Translations under genes and position numbers: made by a program | The notes under the pieces: model-generated | Told to the model about the DNA's origin: nothing | What the model saw: the letters and a program-made list of their open reading frames with translations, nothing else | The model's database searches: none | Shown: piece after piece, positions 33,840-42,854 of the stretch | Layout: every line of letters starts with the position of its first letter | Position numbering within the stretch: position 1 is the first letter of the stretch | DNA from: Lentzea californiensis | Lineage (GTDB): Bacteria; Actinomycetota; Actinomycetes; Mycobacteriales; Pseudonocardiaceae | Length of the DNA: 64,000 bases | NCBI RefSeq assembly: GCF_024648825.1 | Contig: NZ_JANBBE010000010.1 | Location: 124,001 to 188,000, forward strand | Direction of reading: 5' to 3'

Positions 33840-35729
33840 TCACCGCACCAGTTCTGGCCGGCTGATCCTGAGCAGCTGCAACGCGATCTGCACCTCCAAC
33901 AGCCGGCCGGGCTCACGCCACGTCCCGCCCAGCAGCCGGCCGATCCGGGACAGGCGCTGCGCGATGGTGTTGGCGTGCAGGTGCAGCTCCTGCGCCGTGG
34001 TGGAGACGCTCTGCCCGCTCGCGCAGTAGGCGCTGAGCGTGCGCACCAGGTCCGCGCCACGCGTCTTGTCGTAGTCGATCAGGCAGCCGAGCACGGAGTC
34101 GACGAACGAACCGAGATCGCGCCTGCTGCCGAACAGCACGCCCACCGCACCCAGTTCCGAGGTGTCGGCACCTTCTCCCACGCGGTCCAGCGCGAGCATG
34201 GCCTGTGCGCAGTCCGCCGCCTCCCGGTACGCCTCGGCGACCCGTTCGATGCTCTCCACCGCCGCCGCGCCCGCGGTCACCGGCCGTGTCGCGGTGGACA
34301 GCTCACGACTCGCCACCCGTGCCTGCCGTCCAGGCTCGGCGCCCGGCAGCAACAGCACCACCTCGTCCTTGCGGCAGGTCGCCAGACCACCACCGCGACG
34401 AGCCAGCGTCGCCGCCGCGGAGTGGTAGCGCTCGCGCCCGCCCCCGCAGACCCGGGCCACCACGACGACGTGCCGGGCGTCCAGGTCCACACCCAGCAGT
34501 GAGGCACGATGGCGCAGCAGGTCGTCCCGGCCCGGCGACGGGGACAGCAGGTCCTCCAACAGTTCGCCGCGCACCTGCGCCTCGGTCTCGGCCAGGCGCT
34601 GGCGCGTCACCAGCACCAGCGAGGCCACCAACGCCGTCGCCTCCAGCGTGCGCCGGTCGATGTCACCGATCGCGGTCTCTCCCACGAGGACCATCGTGCC
34701 GAGGTAGTCGGACTCGGTGATCATCGGCACCGCGCACGTCGTGTCGCCCACGACCGTGTACCCGGCCTCGCGCGCGGCACGGGCGAGTGCGACCAGGTCA
34801 GCCGCCTCCACCGCAGCGGCGTCACCTTCGCGGGTCACCACGGTGCCGTCCCGGTTCACCAGTGCCACGCCCCCCACGCCGACCGAGTGCGCCGCGGCCT
34901 GGACCACCTCGTTCACGCCCTTGCCGTCCAAGACCAGGCGGGTGAGGCGTTCGTGCAACGCCGCGCTGCGCTCCAGGGCCTCGGCGTGGGACCGGATGGT
35001 CGTGTTAGCGACCCGCAACTCGTTCGCCGCCGCCCGCGCCTCACCCAGCAGCCGGCTGTTGTCGATGGCCACGGCGGCGTGCGCGGCCAGCATGGACAAC
35101 GCGCCCACGTCCCGGCCGCTGAACGTGCGCTGCTCCCGGTGCGCCGCCAGCAGCACGCCGATCACGTGCTGCCCCAGCACGACCGGCACCCCGAGCAGCG
35201 ACACCATCTTCTCCGCGCGCACGGTCCGGTCGATCTCCGCCGTGTGGATGATCGACTTGTCGTCGTGGTAGGACAGCACGCTGTAAGGCGCGCCGGTGCG
35301 GGCGACCATGCCGCCCACACCGGCACCACTGGGCAACCGCAACTCGCGCAGCAGCCCGGAGATGTTGCCTGACGCGGCCTTGATGTAGCTGTCTCCGCGG
35401 TCGCGATCGCTGAGGCTGATGTAGGCCACGTCGCATTCCAGCAGACGGCGCGCCCGATCGGAGATCGCCTGCAGGATCGCGTCCAGGTCGTGCAGTGCGG
35501 CCAGGTCATGGGCCGTGTCGTTGAGCAACTGCAACTCTGCCTGGTGCCGGCGGTGCCCGATCAGGATCTCGCGGACCCGCAGCGCCAGCGCCCGCTCCCG
35601 TTCCAGACAGGCCAGCCGGTCCGGCGGCGCACCGTCCGCGCGGGCCCGAACCAGGGGCTCGTCGAAATCCCCGACGTCGGGGTCCGACGCCAACAGCAGT
35701 TCGAGGTACGAACCGATCGCCACTGTCAC
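33840..35729 (-). CDS. GAF-domain PucR/CdaR-type transcriptional regulator (second copy)
   Basis: A 629-residue regulator with the same layout as the protein at 26.9-28.7 kb. A GAF domain ('LLECDVAYISLSDRDRGDSY', 'GAGVGGMVARTGAPYSVLSY') is followed by a CdaR-like middle and a PucR helix-turn-helix at the end ('TTAQELHLHANTIAQRLSRI', 'GRLLEVQIALQLLRI'). The GTG start at 35729 is used because GGAAGG lies just upstream; an in-frame ATG at 35765 would add 12 residues. It is convergent with the tannase gene. Sequence divergence from its paralogue suggests a different effector rather than a recent duplicate. Confidence 0.87.
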   Translation of the reverse strand: MTVAIGSYLELLLASDPDVGDFDEPLVRARADGAPPDRLACLERERALALRVREILIGHRRHQAELQLLNDTAHDLAALHDLDAILQAISDRARRLLECDVAYISLSDRDRGDSYIKAASGNISGLLRELRLPSGAGVGGMVARTGAPYSVLSYHDDKSIIHTAEIDRTVRAEKMVSLLGVPVVLGQHVIGVLLAAHREQRTFSGRDVGALSMLAAHAAVAIDNSRLLGEARAAANELRVANTTIRSHAEALERSAALHERLTRLVLDGKGVNEVVQAAAHSVGVGGVALVNRDGTVVTREGDAAAVEAADLVALARAAREAGYTVVGDTTCAVPMITESDYLGTMVLVGETAIGDIDRRTLEATALVASLVLVTRQRLAETEAQVRGELLEDLLSPSPGRDDLLRHRASLLGVDLDARHVVVVARVCGGGRERYHSAAATLARRGGGLATCRKDEVVLLLPGAEPGRQARVASRELSTATRPVTAGAAAVESIERVAEAYREAADCAQAMLALDRVGEGADTSELGAVGVLFGSRRDLGSFVDSVLGCLIDYDKTRGADLVRTLSAYCASGQSVSTTAQELHLHANTIAQRLSRIGRLLGGTWREPGRLLEVQIALQLLRISRPELVR

Positions 35730-35839
35730 GGGTCCTTCCACCGACGACGTCGTCGAGCATTGCACTGTCCTCCGAGATCGGCCGCAACTCCTGACGCGCC
35801 AACGGACGGTTCGACGATCGGCCGAACTCGCCGGGTCTG

Positions 35840-36096
35840 CGTGCCTTCACGGTCGTGATTCGCGTGTGGGCGGCTGGAAGCGATGCTCGACACTGCGAGA
35901 AGGCCGAGTGGAAGAACGCCATGCCGCCGATCCGGCAGTTGCCGCAGCAGCCCGAGGCGAGGCCGACGGCTTCGCCGTTCGCCGCGAAGAGTGGGCCGCC
36001 GCTGTCACCGCCTTTGCGCGCACACGGCCGTGTGGTTGAGTCCCAACGACGCGGCCGGTGCTCGAGCAACGCGATCAGAGCCCTGTGGACGCGCAC
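35840..36096 (-). pseudogene. Trypsin-like serine protease C-terminal remnant
   Basis: The minus strand encodes 'RKGGDSGGPLFAANGEAVGL', the catalytic-serine motif GDSGGP of S1 proteases, followed by 'GGMAFFHSAFSQCRA'. No His or Asp part, signal peptide or start is found upstream before the next gene. The frame runs into the regulator's 5' region without a proper stop. It is a fragment of a secreted streptogrisin/trypsin-like protease. The rest of the 35.73-36.19 kb gap shows no other gene. Confidence 0.65.
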
Positions 36097-36190
36097 GTAT
36101 GACCGTTGGACGTTCGCCTATTTCCGATCCCGTCGTTCGCGGCTTCAATGCGAGTACGACCACAAGATCACCAGCAGACCGAGGTGAAGT

Positions 36191-36991
36191 ATGACCATCG
36201 CTCATCCGCCGAAGCCGGGGAACGCTCTGTGGGTGTACGCGCACCCGCGCCGTGACTCGCTGAACGACCGTCTCCTGCAAGCCGGGGCCAAAGCCTTGTC
36301 GCAGCGGTATGAGGTGACGGTGTCGGATCTCTACGCCCAGGGCTTCGACCCCGTGCTGTCCAAGCGCGACCTGGGAGATCTGGCGGAACGCCCGGGCAAC
36401 ATCTCCGAGCTGGCGGGGGAGGCCTACGCCAGCGGCCAACTGCCTGCCGACGTGCGCGAGGAGCAGGCCAAGCTCGCCGCGGCCGAACTGCTCGTCCTGC
36501 AGTTCCCGCTGTGGTGGTACGGGCCGCCGGCGATCCTGAAGGGATGGTTCGACCGGGTGCTCACCAGTGGGTTCGCCTACGGCGATCTCGACTCCGAACT
36601 CGGCGTGCCGCGCCGGTACGGCGATGGCGGGCTGGTCGGGCGCAAGGCGTTGATCGTGGTCACCGCGGGCGAGGACGAGCGCTCCATCGGCCCGCGCGGG
36701 ATCAGCGGCGACCTCGACTCCCTGCTCTTCTCGATCACCCACGGCGTGCTCTGGTACGTCGGGATCGAGGCACTGGACCTGCACGTGGTCCACGACGCCG
36801 ATTCGCTCGGTCCTGAAGAGGTCGAACACCAGGTTGAGCGTTTGGTGACCAGGATCGGCGGCGTCGATGACGAACGCGCGCGACGGTTCCGGCGGCTGCG
36901 CGACGGTGACTACGCGAACACGCGCGCACTGCGGGAGGACCTCGCGTCCGGCCGCACCGATCTGGGAATCCATCTGGCTGATCGCGACTGA
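36191..36991 (+). CDS. NAD(P)H dehydrogenase (quinone), flavodoxin-fold
   Basis: A 266-residue member of the NQO1/YwrO/MdaB flavodoxin-like family. 'ALWVYAHPRRDSLNDRLLQA' is the phosphate-binding start. 'LVLQFPLWWYGPPAILKGWF' with 'DRVLTSGFAYG' is the diagnostic FMN/FAD region, and 'GRKALIVVTAGEDERSIGPR' follows. GAGGTGAAG precedes the ATG by six bases. The family carries out two-electron reduction of quinones or azo/nitro compounds. It stands next to the aromatic-ester locus and may detoxify quinones formed from it; that link is inferred from position only. Confidence 0.9.
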   Translation: MTIAHPPKPGNALWVYAHPRRDSLNDRLLQAGAKALSQRYEVTVSDLYAQGFDPVLSKRDLGDLAERPGNISELAGEAYASGQLPADVREEQAKLAAAELLVLQFPLWWYGPPAILKGWFDRVLTSGFAYGDLDSELGVPRRYGDGGLVGRKALIVVTAGEDERSIGPRGISGDLDSLLFSITHGVLWYVGIEALDLHVVHDADSLGPEEVEHQVERLVTRIGGVDDERARRFRRLRDGDYANTRALREDLASGRTDLGIHLADRD

Positions 36992-37116
36992 GCCCGGCAA
37001 CGTGTTCCGGGGCGCCAACGAGCAGGTAAGAGTACGCCATCAGGCCAGTGTCCGACTCAACATGTCCGATGCCGTCGCGCGTTCCAGCGCCTCTCTGTCG
37101 ATCGCAGTGGATGAGT

Positions 37117-37187
37117 CATACCAATATGGTCGGTATGCAAGTGGCGACCGCCCTGAACAGGCATATGAGTGGACTAGTCCGACTCAT
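37117..37187. promoter_or_regulatory. Two operator-like palindromes upstream of the GH2 gene
   Basis: CATACC (37117-37122) and GGTATG (37132-37137) form an inverted repeat with a 9-base spacer. Thirty-odd bases on, GGACTAGTCC (37171-37180) is a perfect 10-bp palindrome flanked by ATGAGT (37165-37170) and ACTCAT (37182-37187). Both lie in the otherwise gene-free 36.99-37.36 kb gap before the secreted GH2 enzyme. They are candidate repressor sites. Confidence 0.55.
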
Positions 37188-37360
37188 CACTTTCAACATG
37201 TACTACCTATTGACCGTCACGGCCGCCGAGCCCTACCTTGGGGACTGCGCGCTCCCTGTCCTCGACTCGACGAACACCTGTGACAGCTTCGTCCACTGTG
37301 GACTCTGCGATGGCCCGCCGCCAGTGATGAGAACTCTTCGCCAGGACAAGGAGTTCAGGC

Positions 37361-39997
37361 ATGGCACGAGTGTTGGTGCGGGCCGTGGTCGCGGTAGTGC
37401 TGGCCGGGACCGGGGTGACAACGCCGGTCCCGGCGGCTGGTTCCGCCGCCCCGGTGCCGGACGTGAACGGGGTCGCCGCGGGCAACGCCGCGATCGGGTC
37501 CGTCGACCTGGCTGGCAGGTGGAGCTTCACGCCGGCGGGCAGGGCGGCCACGACGATCACCGTGCCCGGTGGTGGCTGGTACAAGCAGGGCTTCACCGAC
37601 GTGTCCGAGGCGACGTACTCGCGCACCATCACCGTGCCCGACTCGGGGCAGCCGCAGTCGGCGTGGATCGAGTTCGGCGCGGTGAACCACCAGGCGACCC
37701 TGTCGGTCGACGGGCGGGTCGTCGCCACCCAGACGACCGCGTTCACCCCGTCGAACTTCGACATCACCGCTGTCGCGGCGCCGGGCACCACGCACACGAT
37801 CAGCGTGAACGTGAAGGGCCGCAACGCGTTGAAGACGCCGACGGGCAAGTACCTGGTTCCCGACGCCGCCAGCTGGTCCGAGGCGGTGCCGCAGGGCATC
37901 TTCCGTTCGGCGTTCCTGCGCGTGTACCCGGCCGTGTACGTGAGCGACGCCTTCGTTCGCACCTCGGTCGCCGACCAGAGCCTCACCTATGACGTGTCGG
38001 TCACCAACACCTCCGGCAGAGCCCGCACCGTGACCCTCGGTGGCACGCTCGCCTCGGACAACGGCGCGAACTTCAGCTATCCGGGGCTGCCCAGTCGCAC
38101 GGTCACAGTCGCCGCCCACTCGACCGCCAAGGTGACGGTCGGCCCGGTGGCGTGGAACCTCGGCTCCACGTCGTACTGGTGGCCGAACGTGCCGTACCGC
38201 CAGGGATATCGCGCTCAGCTGCACCGGCTGTCGGTGCACGCTTCCACCGACGACGGCCGCACCAGCGACGCCACGTACCGGTTCGGGTTCCGGGAAAGCA
38301 CCCAGAACGGCGAGCACTACCGCCTCAACGGTGTGCGGCTGAACGTGCGCGGCGACAACCTGCAGGGCGCCGACTACGACCGGATCGACAACGGCGGCAA
38401 GGGCGACGCCTACCACACACTGCCCGGCTTCCTCCCGCCGTCGACCGGCAACGGCGGCTGGCCGCAGGCGGTCGACAACTACCAGCGGCTCAACTACAAC
38501 GTCGTCCGGATCCACCAGGAGCCGGCCAGTCCGTACATGCTCGACACGGCGGACGAGCTCGGCTTGATGATCATCGACGAGACCGCGATCCGCGGCTCCG
38601 GCGGACCACAGGACTTCAACGCCGGTCGCGCCAACATGGTGGCCCACGCCCGCGCGCTGGTCCTGCGCGACCGCAACCACCCCGCGATCATCCGCTGGAG
38701 CCAGGTGAACGAGCCGAACGGCGGCGAGTTCGACTCCGAGCAGTTCCAGCGGGAGCTGTACGCGGCCATGAACGGCGCCGACGGCACCAGGCCGATCATC
38801 GCCGAGCTGGGCACCGGCGGGTCGCCCAACCAGTATCCCAGCATGACGCAGGCCAACTTCAACCTCGTCCCGCACTACCTCGACGGCTTCGGCCGCTACG
38901 GCGAGCAGACCTGGTCCGTGGCCGGTCGGCCGGACGGCGAGGGCGAGTTCATCTGGCCGGCGTGCAACACGAAGCAGGGCTTCGAGTGGTTCGCCACCGC
39001 GACCGCCGCCAAGCGCGGCAAGGACGCCAGCGACATACGGCCGTACACGCTGCTGTCCGCCTGGGCGGGCGTCATCCCCGGCGTGCGGACCACGGACTTC
39101 ATCCCGGAGGAGGGCGGCCGCCCCGTCTACGGCGTGGACAACCTGCCCGACCCGTGGAGCAACGCCCAGATCCAGCGGGTCCAGGCCGGGTTCAACCCGG
39201 TCGCCGCGATCGACCTGCCCTACTGGTCGGCCTCCGGTGCGTCCGACGCGAACGGCAGCTTCCCGCTACCGTCGGCCGTTCCCGGTTACGCCGCCAGCAC
39301 CAGGGTCGACCGCACCGTCACCGTCTTCAACGACACCCTCACCGGCACCGCCGTGGACTTCGCCTGGAGTGCCCGGCTGGACAGCCCCACCGGCGCGGTG
39401 ATCGCCTCCGGCAGCACGACCCTCACCATCCCGCTGGGTTCGCGCGTGAGCCAGCCCGTGTCGTTCACGACCCCTGCCAGCGGCTCACGGGTGTACCTCG
39501 TCCTGTCCACCGCCAAGTCCGGCACCACCACGTTCACCGACACGGCCGAGTACTTCACCCTGGGCGCCGGCCAGAGCCCGACGCCAGGTAAGTACCGCAT
39601 CGTCAACCGCAACAGCGGCAAACCGCTGACCATCACCGGCAACTCCACCGCCGACGGCGCCAAGGCCGTGCAGCAGACCGGAAACGCGACCTGGACCGTC
39701 AGCACCGGTCAGAACGGAGCCTTCAGCCTGCGCTACGACGCGACCGGCAAGGTGCTCGACGTCAACGGTTCCTCTTCCACCACCGGGTTGCAGCTGCAGC
39801 AGTGGACCGCGAACGGCGGCACCAACCAGCAATGGTTCCTGCGGCCGGCGGCCGGCGGTTTCTTCACCATCGTCAACGTCGGCAACGGTCTCGCGGCAGA
39901 CGTCTACGGAGCGTCCACGAGCGACGGTGCGCAGGTCGTGCAATGGACTGCCAACGGCGGCGCCAACCAGCAATGGCAACTCGTGCCGCAGTCCTGA
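37361..39997 (+). CDS. Secreted GH2-family glycosidase with ricin-type lectin domain
   Basis: An 878-residue exported enzyme with a signal peptide to about residue 26. A GH2 sugar-binding jelly-roll (about 45-190, 'VDLAGRWSFTPAGR', 'AVPQGIFRSAFLRVYP') leads through an immunoglobulin-like domain to the TIM barrel. There 'RLNGVRLNVRGDNLQGADYD', 'LNYNVVRIHQEPASPYMLD' and 'RWSQVNEPNG' occur, the last carrying the NE acid/base pair. From about residue 740 a ricin-B/CBM13-like domain is present, with QxW-like repeats 'QQWTANGGTNQQWFL' and 'VQWTANGGANQQWQLV'. Beta-galactosidase, mannosidase or related activity on plant polysaccharide is likely. The catalytic nucleophile was not pinned down. Confidence 0.88.
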   Translation: MARVLVRAVVAVVLAGTGVTTPVPAAGSAAPVPDVNGVAAGNAAIGSVDLAGRWSFTPAGRAATTITVPGGGWYKQGFTDVSEATYSRTITVPDSGQPQSAWIEFGAVNHQATLSVDGRVVATQTTAFTPSNFDITAVAAPGTTHTISVNVKGRNALKTPTGKYLVPDAASWSEAVPQGIFRSAFLRVYPAVYVSDAFVRTSVADQSLTYDVSVTNTSGRARTVTLGGTLASDNGANFSYPGLPSRTVTVAAHSTAKVTVGPVAWNLGSTSYWWPNVPYRQGYRAQLHRLSVHASTDDGRTSDATYRFGFRESTQNGEHYRLNGVRLNVRGDNLQGADYDRIDNGGKGDAYHTLPGFLPPSTGNGGWPQAVDNYQRLNYNVVRIHQEPASPYMLDTADELGLMIIDETAIRGSGGPQDFNAGRANMVAHARALVLRDRNHPAIIRWSQVNEPNGGEFDSEQFQRELYAAMNGADGTRPIIAELGTGGSPNQYPSMTQANFNLVPHYLDGFGRYGEQTWSVAGRPDGEGEFIWPACNTKQGFEWFATATAAKRGKDASDIRPYTLLSAWAGVIPGVRTTDFIPEEGGRPVYGVDNLPDPWSNAQIQRVQAGFNPVAAIDLPYWSASGASDANGSFPLPSAVPGYAASTRVDRTVTVFNDTLTGTAVDFAWSARLDSPTGAVIASGSTTLTIPLGSRVSQPVSFTTPASGSRVYLVLSTAKSGTTTFTDTAEYFTLGAGQSPTPGKYRIVNRNSGKPLTITGNSTADGAKAVQQTGNATWTVSTGQNGAFSLRYDATGKVLDVNGSSSTTGLQLQQWTANGGTNQQWFLRPAAGGFFTIVNVGNGLAADVYGASTSDGAQVVQWTANGGANQQWQLVPQS

Positions 39998-40033
39998 CTC
40001 AGGGGGACAGGGGCGGCGACCACGTCGTCAGGT

Positions 40034-40445
40034 TCACCTCGGCCAGTTGCCCGGGGCGGTGGGCAGCGGTTCGTGGTGCAGCACGCCGAGCCGTTGGGTG
40101 GCACGGGTGAGCGCCACGTACAGCTCGGCCGCCCCGCGCGGCCCGCCGGCCACGATCCGCTCCGGCTCGACGACCAGCACCGAGCCGTACTCGAGGCCCT
40201 TGGTCTCCGAGACGGGCACGCCGGGCGGCCCGATCAGCACACGGCCCAGGCAGCGGCGCACCAGCACGCCGGTCTATTTCGGACAGTACCTGTGCCTCGT
40301 CGACCACCACGTGCCAGTAGGTTCAGCCTCGGTCGGCGGAGGCGCGTTCGACGAGGTCCAGTTGCGAGGCGGTCAGCTTGCACTGCCCACCGGCCGGGCC
40401 ACGCGAGACCAGCGCCTGCGAGTGGGGTGCCAGAGCTCCGCACTC
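40034..40445 (-). pseudogene. UvrD/HelD-like helicase remnant with internal deletion
   Basis: The minus strand first reads 'ALVSRGPAGGQCKLTASQLD' and 'VERASADRG'. After a stop it continues 'HVVVDEAQVLSE', the Walker B motif II. It then jumps directly to 'VPVSETKGLEYGSVLVVEPE' and 'AAELYVALTRATQRLGVLHH', motifs V and VI, ending 'TAPGNWPR'. The stops, frame changes and missing middle show a dead gene. It abuts the GH2 stop codon in convergent orientation. The rest of the gap up to 40.67 kb has no other gene. Confidence 0.7.
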
Positions 40446-40666
40446 ATTGCGCTGAGCTGCGATGATCAAGGTTCTGTCGTCCTGACCAGATCGGCGAGAA
40501 ACGCAATGAGGACGTCCGCACGCTCGGGCAACGGCTGGTGACGGCGCGCGAACTCGGTGACTTCGGCGATGTACTCACGGCGGAGCTGCCGCGCGCCGGG
40601 ATCAGGACGTACATACGACACCTGGGACACTGGACCCCCGACAACCCGCTAGACCAGGAGTGCACC

Positions 40667-41605
40667 GTGCAGCAGGGAACCGTCCGCTGGTACGACCTCG
40701 AGCGAGGCTTCGGCTTCCTCGCCCCCGACGACGGCAGCGACGACATCTTCGTGCACGTCTCGCAGGTGCAGGGCGAGGGCGCGGCCCGGGCGCTGCGCGA
40801 GGGCCAGACGGTGGAGTTCGAGACCGGTGAGGGCCCCCGCGGTCCGCAGGCGCTGCACGTCGCCGTCACCGGGGACGTCGCGCCCGACGCGGCCCTGGGT
40901 GTGCTCGCCACCGTCTCCTGGTACGAGCCGGCCAAGGGCTACGGGTTCGCCGCGCCGGACGGCGGGGGTGCGGAGGTGTTCGTGCACTCCTCCGCCATCG
41001 TCACCGGGGGCGTCCTCGCGGCCGGGCAGCGGGTGGCCTTCGTCGTCATCGCCGGGGAGAAGGGGCCGCAGGCCCAGCACCTGGTGCCGCTGAGCTTCGA
41101 CGCCGGGGTCCGCCGAGCCCCTCTGGTAGCGCCCGGCGACGGTGCCGACGGCTCCGTCCTGTGGTTCGACGAGGAGAAGTCGTTCGGCTTCGTGGCCGCC
41201 GACGACGGGGCGGGCGACGTCTTCCTGCACGTGCGCGCCCTGGTCGACGAGGTGTACCTGCCGGCCGCGGGCGACCGGGTCTCGTTCACCACGGTCACCG
41301 TGGACCAGGGTCGTCAGGCGCGCGAGGTGCGGTTCGTGGCCACCGGCGAGCCGGTGGAGGCCACCGCGGCCCCCAGCCAGGCCCGTCCGGTCACCCGGCC
41401 CGCAGCCCGCGCCGGCGACGGCACGGTGGCCCGTTACGACGCCGATCGCGGTTTCGGCTTCATCACCCCCGACGCGGGTGGGCCCGACCTGTTCGTGCAC
41501 GTCTCGGTGGTCTCCGGCGAGCCCCTGGTGGCCGGCGAGCGGGTGCGCTTCCGCATCCGGCAGAGCGACCGGGGCCCGCAGGCCGATGCCGTCGAGCACG
41601 CCTGA
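40667..41605 (+). CDS. Protein with four tandem cold-shock domains
   Basis: A 312-residue protein consisting of four CSD (OB-fold) repeats. RNP1/RNP2 pairs are: 'ERGFGFLAP' and 'DIFVHVS' (about 10-30); 'AKGYGFAAP' and 'EVFVHSS' (about 88-110); 'EKSFGFVAA' and 'DVFLHVR' (about 170-190); 'DRGFGFITP' and 'DLFVHVS' (about 258-280). Each repeat is followed by a 'GPQA' or 'GRQA' turn before its last strand. GTG start with AGGAG seven bases upstream. Single CSD proteins of about 67 aa are the bacterial norm, so this is an unusual multidomain single-stranded nucleic-acid binder. GC and third-position bias are higher than in neighbours. RNA chaperone activity is inferred. Confidence 0.9.
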   Translation: MQQGTVRWYDLERGFGFLAPDDGSDDIFVHVSQVQGEGAARALREGQTVEFETGEGPRGPQALHVAVTGDVAPDAALGVLATVSWYEPAKGYGFAAPDGGGAEVFVHSSAIVTGGVLAAGQRVAFVVIAGEKGPQAQHLVPLSFDAGVRRAPLVAPGDGADGSVLWFDEEKSFGFVAADDGAGDVFLHVRALVDEVYLPAAGDRVSFTTVTVDQGRQAREVRFVATGEPVEATAAPSQARPVTRPAARAGDGTVARYDADRGFGFITPDAGGPDLFVHVSVVSGEPLVAGERVRFRIRQSDRGPQADAVEHA

Positions 41606-41620
41606 CCGTCCGGGACGGTC

Positions 41621-41775
41621 CTACGACGCCTCGAAGCGGGCGACGTAGCGGCGCTGCCACGGCGCCTCGACCGCCCGGTGGTCGTAGCGCGCCCGCACGT
41701 ACGCGACCGCCTCGGCGGCCGGCACCCCGTCCAGACAGCCAGGCACGCCAGCGAGGTGCCGGTGCGACTGTGAGG
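41621..41775 (-). pseudogene. Protein-tyrosine-phosphatase-like C-terminal remnant
   Basis: The minus strand reads 'SRTGTSLACLAVWTG' in one frame, resembling the P-loop end HCxxGRTGT. After a one-base shift it continues 'GVPAAEAVAYVRARYDHRAV' and 'EAPWQRRYVARFEAS' before a stop. This is the end of a small actinobacterial dual-specificity phosphatase, convergent with the cold-shock gene. Upstream sequence to 42.02 kb holds nothing recognisable. Confidence 0.55.
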
Positions 41776-42021
41776 GGTGCGACGCGGTCGAGGTTGGTCC
41801 GGCTCTGATTGATGCAGCGGACGAGGAGGTTGGCGTGTGGTTCGCGTATCGCAGTAGTGCGTCGGTCCCTGCAGGTCAGTGACATCGGTGGGCATCACTC
41901 GTTTCTCGCGCCGCCGCGTTGCTGGCCGCCCAGACGGAGTCGCGCCAGCGCGCGTCCGGAGCTCATCGGCTCGTCTCCGCAGCTCGTCGTTGAACACGCG
42001 TGCTCTGGCGGTCTCGACGGT

Positions 42022-42516
42022 TCAGTGTGGCGGCTCGACGCGGTCAGTCCGTTCGAGGTCGGAGATCCACAGGGCAAGCGCCGCCTGCGCGTCGCGCAGG
42101 GTGCGTGCCGGCTCGCCGAGTCCGCGCAACGCCAGCCGCCGCTGTTCGAGCCTGGGGCTGCGGAACTTCGGGAAGGCGAGCTTGAGGCACGTGTCGATCA
42201 TCTCGGCGTGGTAGTGCAGCAGTTGAGCCACCCGGAACTCCAGCGACGCGCGGTCGGCGTCGCCGATGAGGTCCATCGCCCACCCGTGCAGCCGGCAGTA
42301 GTCGGACGCGACCCGGCCGCCCTGGCGGGCCACCTGCGCCGGGGTGTCGCCAGGCTGCGTGCAGGCGCCGATGATCTGCTCGGCGGCGGGCTGGAGTGCG
42401 ACCGCACGGGTGGCTACTTCCAGCAGCGACCGCAGCGCGACCAGACGAGCGGCGGCGGAGTCCTTCGCAGCTGCCACGTCCGCGCTTCGCCGCGGGCGAC
42501 GCCCCGGAATCCGCAT
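42022..42516 (-). CDS. Hypothetical alpha-helical protein
   Basis: A 164-residue protein; ATG with a GGTGG site upstream. It is almost wholly helical by composition: 'ARLVALRSLLEVATRAVALQ', 'EQIIGACTQPGDTPAQVARQ' and 'SLEFRVAQLLHYHAEMIDTC' look like packed amphipathic helices. The basic N-terminus 'MRIPGRRPRRSADVAAAKD' could contact nucleic acid. No family was recognised. It is divergent from the sigma factor gene with a 338-bp gap. Unknown function; codon use supports a real gene. Confidence 0.6.
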   Translation of the reverse strand: MRIPGRRPRRSADVAAAKDSAAARLVALRSLLEVATRAVALQPAAEQIIGACTQPGDTPAQVARQGGRVASDYCRLHGWAMDLIGDADRASLEFRVAQLLHYHAEMIDTCLKLAFPKFRSPRLEQRRLALRGLGEPARTLRDAQAALALWISDLERTDRVEPPH

Positions 42517-42854
42517 GTGATCCACCAGCCTCGATGAGCCAGCCCAGGAGCATCCAGTATGAACCGCCACGAGGCGCACCGCGAGGTTCGGGAGTGTGGT
42601 TGGGCTTCCGCCGTTCGGGGTCGCGCCAGACGGCGCCGACGGTGACCAATTGGCAGGAGCAACTCGTTGCGACAGCATCAGGGTCTTGCGCGGCGGATCC
42701 GTTCGGTTCAGTGCCCCGCACACTGCCCTTGGAACGACCTGACGTGAGCGGGTACGAGATCGAACATTGCCTGCCTCCACGACTCGTCAAGTGGATCAAC
42801 TTGGTCATTCGGGAAGACGGGTAAACGGATCGCCGCCGAGGCGAGTCTTCCAAG
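42517..42854. other. Gap between hypothetical protein and sigma factor
   Basis: No gene is supported in this divergent gap. It should hold the promoter of the ECF-type sigma factor operon. I could not identify an autoregulatory -35/-10 pair with confidence, and there are no strong repeats. Confidence 0.4.
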
